Below are positions 5,776-7,790 of a stretch of DNA of 7,790 nucleotides, in pieces. The notes below the pieces were generated by a model that was not told the DNA's origin, did not search any database, and worked only from the letters and a program-made list of their open reading frames with translations. This stretch comes from Deltaproteobacteria bacterium (GTDB lineage: Bacteria; Desulfobacterota; Binatia; Binatales; Binataceae). The position numbers and the translations under genes are program-made. The stretch lies in the NCBI GenBank assembly GCA_021780585.1, contig JAJXYM010000283.1:1-7790 (forward strand). Reading direction: 5' to 3'. Position 1 is the first letter of the stretch, and the number at the start of each line of letters is the position of its first letter.

Positions 5776-6692
5776 GACGCAACCCTCTCGATACATCGCA
5801 GGCGCGCGCTGCGGGCGCGGGGATTGCGCGCGATCTCTTCGGCCGAGGGGCGCAGCGCCTTGCGCGTCACGGCGGCGAACCCGCCGCCCTGAACCAGCTC
5901 GCGGAAGCGATGCTTGACCGGCCGATCCTCCAGCGAATGATAGGCGATGATCGCGATTCGGCCGCCGGCGGCCAATCGATGCGGCGCGCGATCGAGCAGC
6001 GCGGCGAGACTTTCGAGTTCGTGATTCACGGCGATCCGCAAGGCCTGAAAGGCGCGCGTCGCCGGATTGATCCCGCCGACCCGCGCGCGGCGCGCGCCGC
6101 CTTCGATCAGCGCGCGCAACTCGCCGGTGGTTTCGAGCCGGCGGCGGCGGCGCGCCGCGACGATCGCCCGCGCGATCCGCCGCGCGCCGCGCTCTTCGCC
6201 GTACTCGCGCAGAATCCGCGTCAGCTCCTCTTCGCTCTCCTCATTGACGATATCGTAGGCGCTGACCGGCTCGCGCCGGTCCATCCGCATGTCGAGCGGG
6301 CCGTCCAGGCGAAAACTGAAACCGCGCGCGGGGTCGTCGAGCGCGAGGCTCGACATGCCGAGATCGGCCAGCACCGCGCCGACGCAGGGAATTCCGCATT
6401 CGTCGAGAATTGCGTCGAAAGCGCGGAAATCCGCCTGCCGCAGCGTGACGCGGTCGCCGAAGCGGGCGAGATTCGCGGCGGCGGCTTCGAGCGCGGCGGC
6501 GTCGCGATCGAGGCCCAGCAGATGGGCGTCGGTCGCCTCCAGCAGCGCGGCGGCGTGGCCGCCCATCCCAACCGTCGCGTCGACGATAACAAGCGGGTTC
6601 GGAGCGCGGACGAGCGCCGTCACCTCGTCCACCATCACCGCCACATGCTGGCGGCTCGCCGCGCTCCGCCCCTTGTCTTCGCCCAGGCGCAT
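5772..6692 (-). CDS. rsmH: 16S rRNA (cytosine(1402)-N(4))-methyltransferase RsmH (MraW)
   Basis: RsmH transfers a methyl group from SAM to N4 of C1402 in the decoding centre of 16S rRNA. The 306-residue protein is typical in length. It shows HVAVMVDEV (16-24), the SAM motif VDATVGMGGH (37-46), the acidic LDRD loop (61-64), ADLGMSS (109-115), GFSFRLDGPLDMRMD (124-138), YGEERGARRIARAIV (164-178), NPATRAFQALRIAVN (209-223), YHSLEDRPVK (251-260) and the C-terminal RSARLR (294-299). These are all expected, in order. ATG 6692-6690 follows the mraZ stop by 12 bp. AAGG 10 nt upstream, overlapping the mraZ stop, is the likeliest ribosome site, while GAGG is only 2 nt away. Position directly after mraZ is the usual dcw arrangement. 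Nothing looks damaged. Confidence 0.97.
   Translation of the reverse strand: MRLGEDKGRSAASRQHVAVMVDEVTALVRAPNPLVIVDATVGMGGHAAALLEATDAHLLGLDRDAAALEAAAANLARFGDRVTLRQADFRAFDAILDECGIPCVGAVLADLGMSSLALDDPARGFSFRLDGPLDMRMDRREPVSAYDIVNEESEEELTRILREYGEERGARRIARAIVAARRRRRLETTGELRALIEGGARRARVGGINPATRAFQALRIAVNHELESLAALLDRAPHRLAAGGRIAIIAYHSLEDRPVKHRFRELVQGGGFAAVTRKALRPSAEEIARNPRARSARLRCIERVAS
5783..5789 (-). promoter_or_regulatory. Shine-Dalgarno deciding the ftsL start
   Basis: GAGAGGG on the minus strand, inside the last codons of rsmH, 7 nt before the ATG at 5775. It supports the ATGA-overlapping start over the ATG at 5796, which lies upstream of this element and has no purine-rich site of its own. 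Confidence 0.7.
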
Positions 6693-6704
6693 GGCCTCAA
6701 AGCC

Positions 6705-7163
6705 TTAAAGTACGATGCCGATCTTGCTCAGAAATTCCGGGTCCTGAATCAATTGTTCCTCAGCCGCCTGCAAAATCCGTTCGAGCCGTTCGCGCGCCCA
6801 CAACTGAAAGCGGTTGTGCTTGGCCGAAAAGGTCACCTCGTGGCCCAGTCCGGCGAATTCCCGCAGCTTCGGCGGAATCAGAATCCGGCCCTGCCGATCG
6901 ACCGGAACCTCATGCGCGCCGCCCACATAGAACGTCTCGAACAACTGCGAGTTGCGATCGCTCGAACGCCGCTCCTCGAACTTCTGGATCACCCGATCCC
7001 ATTCCGCCGGCGGATACAGGTCGAGACAACGCTGAGAATCCTCGATGAAATTGGTGATATAAAGACGGTCGTGATTCTGCCGCTCCAATACGTCGCGAAA
7101 GCGGGCGGGTATACTCACGCGCCCCTTGTCATCGATCGAATGGTCGTACCGACCGCTGAACAC
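6705..7163 (-). CDS. mraZ: Transcriptional regulator MraZ (dcw cluster regulator)
   Basis: MraZ is a ring-forming DNA-binding protein with two AbrB/SpoVT-like domains that regulates its own dcw operon. I choose the GTG at 7163-7161, which gives 152 residues, the length of the E. coli protein, and an opening of MFSGRYDHSIDDKGR that matches the family start. GAGGGG lies 7 nt upstream. A GTG at 7196 would add 11 residues with no family counterpart and would start inside the operator. The two characteristic Asp-x-x-Gly-Arg turns are both present: DDKGRVSIPARFR (11-23) and DRQGRILIPPKLR (89-101). A helical C-terminal tail (about 124-146) follows. It leads the minus-strand cluster, 12 bp before rsmH. 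Three TGGGG-like boxes directly upstream suggest autoregulation. Confidence 0.95.
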   Translation of the reverse strand: MFSGRYDHSIDDKGRVSIPARFRDVLERQNHDRLYITNFIEDSQRCLDLYPPAEWDRVIQKFEERRSSDRNSQLFETFYVGGAHEVPVDRQGRILIPPKLREFAGLGHEVTFSAKHNRFQLWARERLERILQAAEEQLIQDPEFLSKIGIVL

Positions 7164-7169
7164 CGCTTT

Positions 7170-7196
7170 GCCCCTCAGCGCCCCACAATCTCCCAC
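7170..7196 (-). promoter_or_regulatory. MraZ operator: three direct repeats at 10-bp spacing
   Basis: On the minus strand GTGGGAG (7196-7190), GTGGGGC (7186-7180) and GAGGGGC (7176-7170) repeat at exactly 10-bp intervals. Known MraZ sites in E. coli and other bacteria are tandem TGGGN repeats with 5-bp spacers, giving the same 10-bp period. The first two match this fully; the third has A for T. They lie directly before the mraZ start, where an autoregulatory site is expected. The repeats are seen; binding is inferred from the family. Confidence 0.75.
7171..7176 (-). promoter_or_regulatory. Shine-Dalgarno of mraZ, inside the third MraZ-type box
   Basis: GAGGGG on the minus strand, 7 nt before the GTG at 7163. 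It fixes the mraZ start. It is also the core of the third, degenerate repeat of the MraZ box array, so operator and ribosome site share the same bases. Confidence 0.7.
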
Positions 7197-7220
7197 TCGG
7201 CGCCAGATCAGTCAAGCCAA

Positions 7221-7249
7221 CTATTAGGCGCAACTGTTAATTTTCTCTA
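7221..7249 (-). promoter_or_regulatory. Candidate mraZ/dcw promoter
   Basis: On the minus strand TAGAGA (7249-7244) and TAATAG (7226-7221) are separated by 17 bp, each sharing four of six bases or so with sigma-70 consensus, in the AT-rich part of the intergenic region. Transcription would start near 7214, giving a leader of about 50 nt containing the MraZ boxes. An alternative is TTGACT at 7215-7210 with a poor -10 (GAGATT, 7192-7187) inside the boxes. Neither is strong. Confidence 0.35.
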
Positions 7250-7260
7250 CTCGATCGGGG

Positions 7261-7279
7261 CGAAACTAAGTCGAAACTA
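7261..7279. repeat. Direct repeat CGAAACTA, 11-bp phase
   Basis: CGAAACTA occurs at 7261-7268 and again at 7272-7279, so the copies repeat every 11 bp, about one helical turn. They lie just upstream of the candidate mraZ -35 (7249-7244). This is the geometry of a tandem activator or repressor site, but no known regulator is recognised. Confidence 0.4.
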
Positions 7280-7283
7280 TAAT
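7278..7283 (+). promoter_or_regulatory. Perfect TATAAT on the plus strand
   Basis: TATAAT at 7278-7283 faces the small gene at 7485. No good -35 is seen at 16-18 bp spacing (7255-7260 reads TCGGGG). If used, the transcript would begin near 7290 with a leader of about 195 nt. In an AT-rich patch a chance match is quite possible. Confidence 0.25.
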
Positions 7284-7322
7284 TCAACTCATAGTGCTGG
7301 CCGATTATCGACGAGACCAACC

Positions 7323-7331
7323 TGTGGATAA
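7323..7331 (-). promoter_or_regulatory. Perfect DnaA box TTATCCACA
   Basis: TGTGGATAA on the plus strand is TTATCCACA on the minus strand, identical to the strong DnaA box of E. coli oriC. A single copy is seen, about 75 bp upstream of the candidate mraZ -35. There is no box cluster or unwinding region here to suggest an origin, so if functional it would be a regulatory site. Confidence 0.5.
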
Positions 7332-7344
7332 TTCGCCGAGTTCG

Positions 7345-7362
7345 ATCCTGCAGAGGCAGGAT
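7345..7362. repeat. Perfect inverted repeat, 7-bp arms
   Basis: ATCCTGC (7345-7351) and GCAGGAT (7356-7362) surround AGAG. It lies 14 bp right of the DnaA box, between the two divergent genes. No T-tract follows, so it is probably not a terminator; it may be an operator or a leader hairpin. Confidence 0.4.
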
Positions 7363-7397
7363 TCGTCTGGCTCTCCGGCGCTGTCGGGACGACGAAA

Positions 7398-7410
7398 CGG
7401 AGCGGCTCCG
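7398..7410. repeat. Short palindrome CGGAGC-G-GCTCCG
   Basis: Two perfect 6-base arms around one base, 75 bp before the small plus-strand gene. Operator-like in form, but a palindrome this short and GC-rich could be chance. Confidence 0.25.
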
Positions 7411-7484
7411 CGCCAATTGATGCGGGCGAGGCGCGGGCGCCCCATTGCGTCCGCGCCGCGCGCTCTCTAAGCTCTAGACTCGCA

Positions 7485-7772
7485 ATGGAAGAAGAAAAAA
7501 AGACCGAATTGGAAAATTCAGGCGATTCGGCGATTCATCCCGCCGAACTGCCGCTGGTGGTGCGCCGGCTGACGGGGTTCGGGGTGTTCCTCTACATCCT
7601 GCACGGGATCGGCGTGACGCTGGGCCTGACATTGCTATGGAGCCTCGAGGCGGTGCGCAATTCGTTCTTCAGATTGCTCGACCGCTGGAATTTGAAGGCC
7701 CGCGTCCGGCGCGCCAGCGCCTTTCCGCCGGGACCGATCACCAACCGCAATATCGCCCAGGCGCGGCGTTAG
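7485..7772 (+). CDS. Small one-helix membrane protein of unknown function
   Basis: I do not recognise this 95-residue protein. It begins MEEEKKTELENSG, an acidic and lysine-rich soluble head of about 25 residues. A hydrophobic stretch follows at about 30-53 (LTGFGVFLYILHGIGVTLGL in its first part), rich in Gly and Leu, long enough for one membrane helix. The C-terminal 40 residues are strongly basic (RWNLKARVRRAS and a closing QARR), which by the positive-inside rule suggests a cytoplasmic C-terminus. It is transcribed away from mraZ. No Shine-Dalgarno precedes the ATG; TAAGCT at 7468-7473 or TAGACT at 7475-7480 might be -10 elements of a leaderless or short-leader transcript. Its codons look like normal GC-rich coding sequence, and the AT-rich opening codons are common at gene starts. 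It may be a real but lineage-limited gene; nothing ties it to division beyond position. Confidence 0.6.
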   Translation: MEEEKKTELENSGDSAIHPAELPLVVRRLTGFGVFLYILHGIGVTLGLTLLWSLEAVRNSFFRLLDRWNLKARVRRASAFPPGPITNRNIAQARR

Positions 7773-7790
7773 TCAGCGCGGACCGGATCG

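Larger units (their letters stand above)
7164..7484. other. Divergent intergenic region between mraZ and the small membrane-protein gene
   Basis: 321 bases without a believable gene. From about 7205 to 7335 it is clearly richer in A+T than the rest of the window and contains the MraZ boxes, candidate promoter, phased repeat, TATAAT and DnaA box listed separately. From about 7335 to 7484 it returns to GC-rich sequence with small palindromes and no strong Shine-Dalgarno ahead of the gene at 7485. Confidence 0.75.

Noticed and set aside
5776..5796. Longer FtsL starting at ATG 5796
   Set aside because: No Shine-Dalgarno and a 25-bp overlap; the ATG at 5775 has GAGAGGG at 7 nt and the same ATGA overlap as neighbouring junctions.
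7164..7196. Longer mraZ with an extra 11-residue N-terminus from GTG 7196
   Set aside because: The extension lies in the MraZ box array, lacks family similarity, and the downstream GTG at 7163 has a good Shine-Dalgarno and gives the standard 152-residue protein.
5910..7331. 473-codon plus-strand ORF opposite rsmH and mraZ
   Set aside because: It covers two conserved genes and the mraZ control region in antisense; no recognisable protein motif.
7345..7362. Intrinsic terminator between the divergent genes
   Set aside because: There is no T-tract on either strand after the stem, and divergent genes do not need a terminator between their starts.
7197..7484. Replication origin because of the DnaA box and AT-rich patch
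   Set aside because: Only one perfect box is visible, with no box cluster and no dnaA, dnaN or gidA-type neighbours; a regulatory role is simpler.

Overview
The window is the start of a division and cell wall (dcw) cluster in a GC-rich bacterium (roughly two thirds G+C by eye). Apart from one small gene at the right edge, every gene lies on the minus strand, so transcription runs from right to left. In that direction the order is mraZ, rsmH (mraW), ftsL, ftsI (class B penicillin-binding protein), murE, a 411-base non-coding gap, mraY, and the first 123 codons of murD, which is cut by the window edge. MurE carries the DNPR motif of meso-diaminopimelate-adding enzymes, so the wall is probably of the meso-DAP type. 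The division PBP has a C-terminal PASTA domain, which is common in Deltaproteobacteria-like, acidobacterial and Gram-positive lineages and unlike the enterobacterial protein. I would guess a high-GC uncultivated soil-type or deltaproteobacterial-grade lineage, but the sequence alone does not settle the phylum.

Right end (7164-7790): a divergent intergenic region separates mraZ from a small plus-strand gene for a one-helix membrane protein of unknown function (7485-7772). Its left half is conspicuously AT-rich and holds likely control signals. These are three MraZ-type boxes at exact 10-bp spacing in front of mraZ, a possible -10/-35 pair, an 11-bp-phased direct repeat, a TATAAT on the plus strand, and one perfect DnaA box. 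The right half is GC-rich with short palindromes.

Middle (1875-7163): mraZ, rsmH, ftsL, ftsI and murE are tightly packed. rsmH/ftsL, ftsL/ftsI and ftsI/murE each overlap by four bases (ATGA), which implies translational coupling. MraZ is the cluster regulator. RsmH methylates 16S rRNA. FtsL and FtsI belong to the divisome and make septal peptidoglycan. MurE adds meso-DAP to the cytoplasmic precursor.

Left (1-1874): the usual murF slot between murE and mraY holds no murF. It holds 411 bases with several strong inverted repeats and no believable ORF, so murF must lie elsewhere or be replaced. mraY (lipid I synthesis) and murD follow, 13 bp apart.

I see no mobile element, CRISPR array, RNA gene or clearly new biological system. 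The points most worth a second look are the missing murF with its hairpin-rich gap, and the mraZ control region with MraZ boxes and a DnaA box. The long plus-strand ORFs opposite the real genes are antisense shadows typical of GC-rich DNA.
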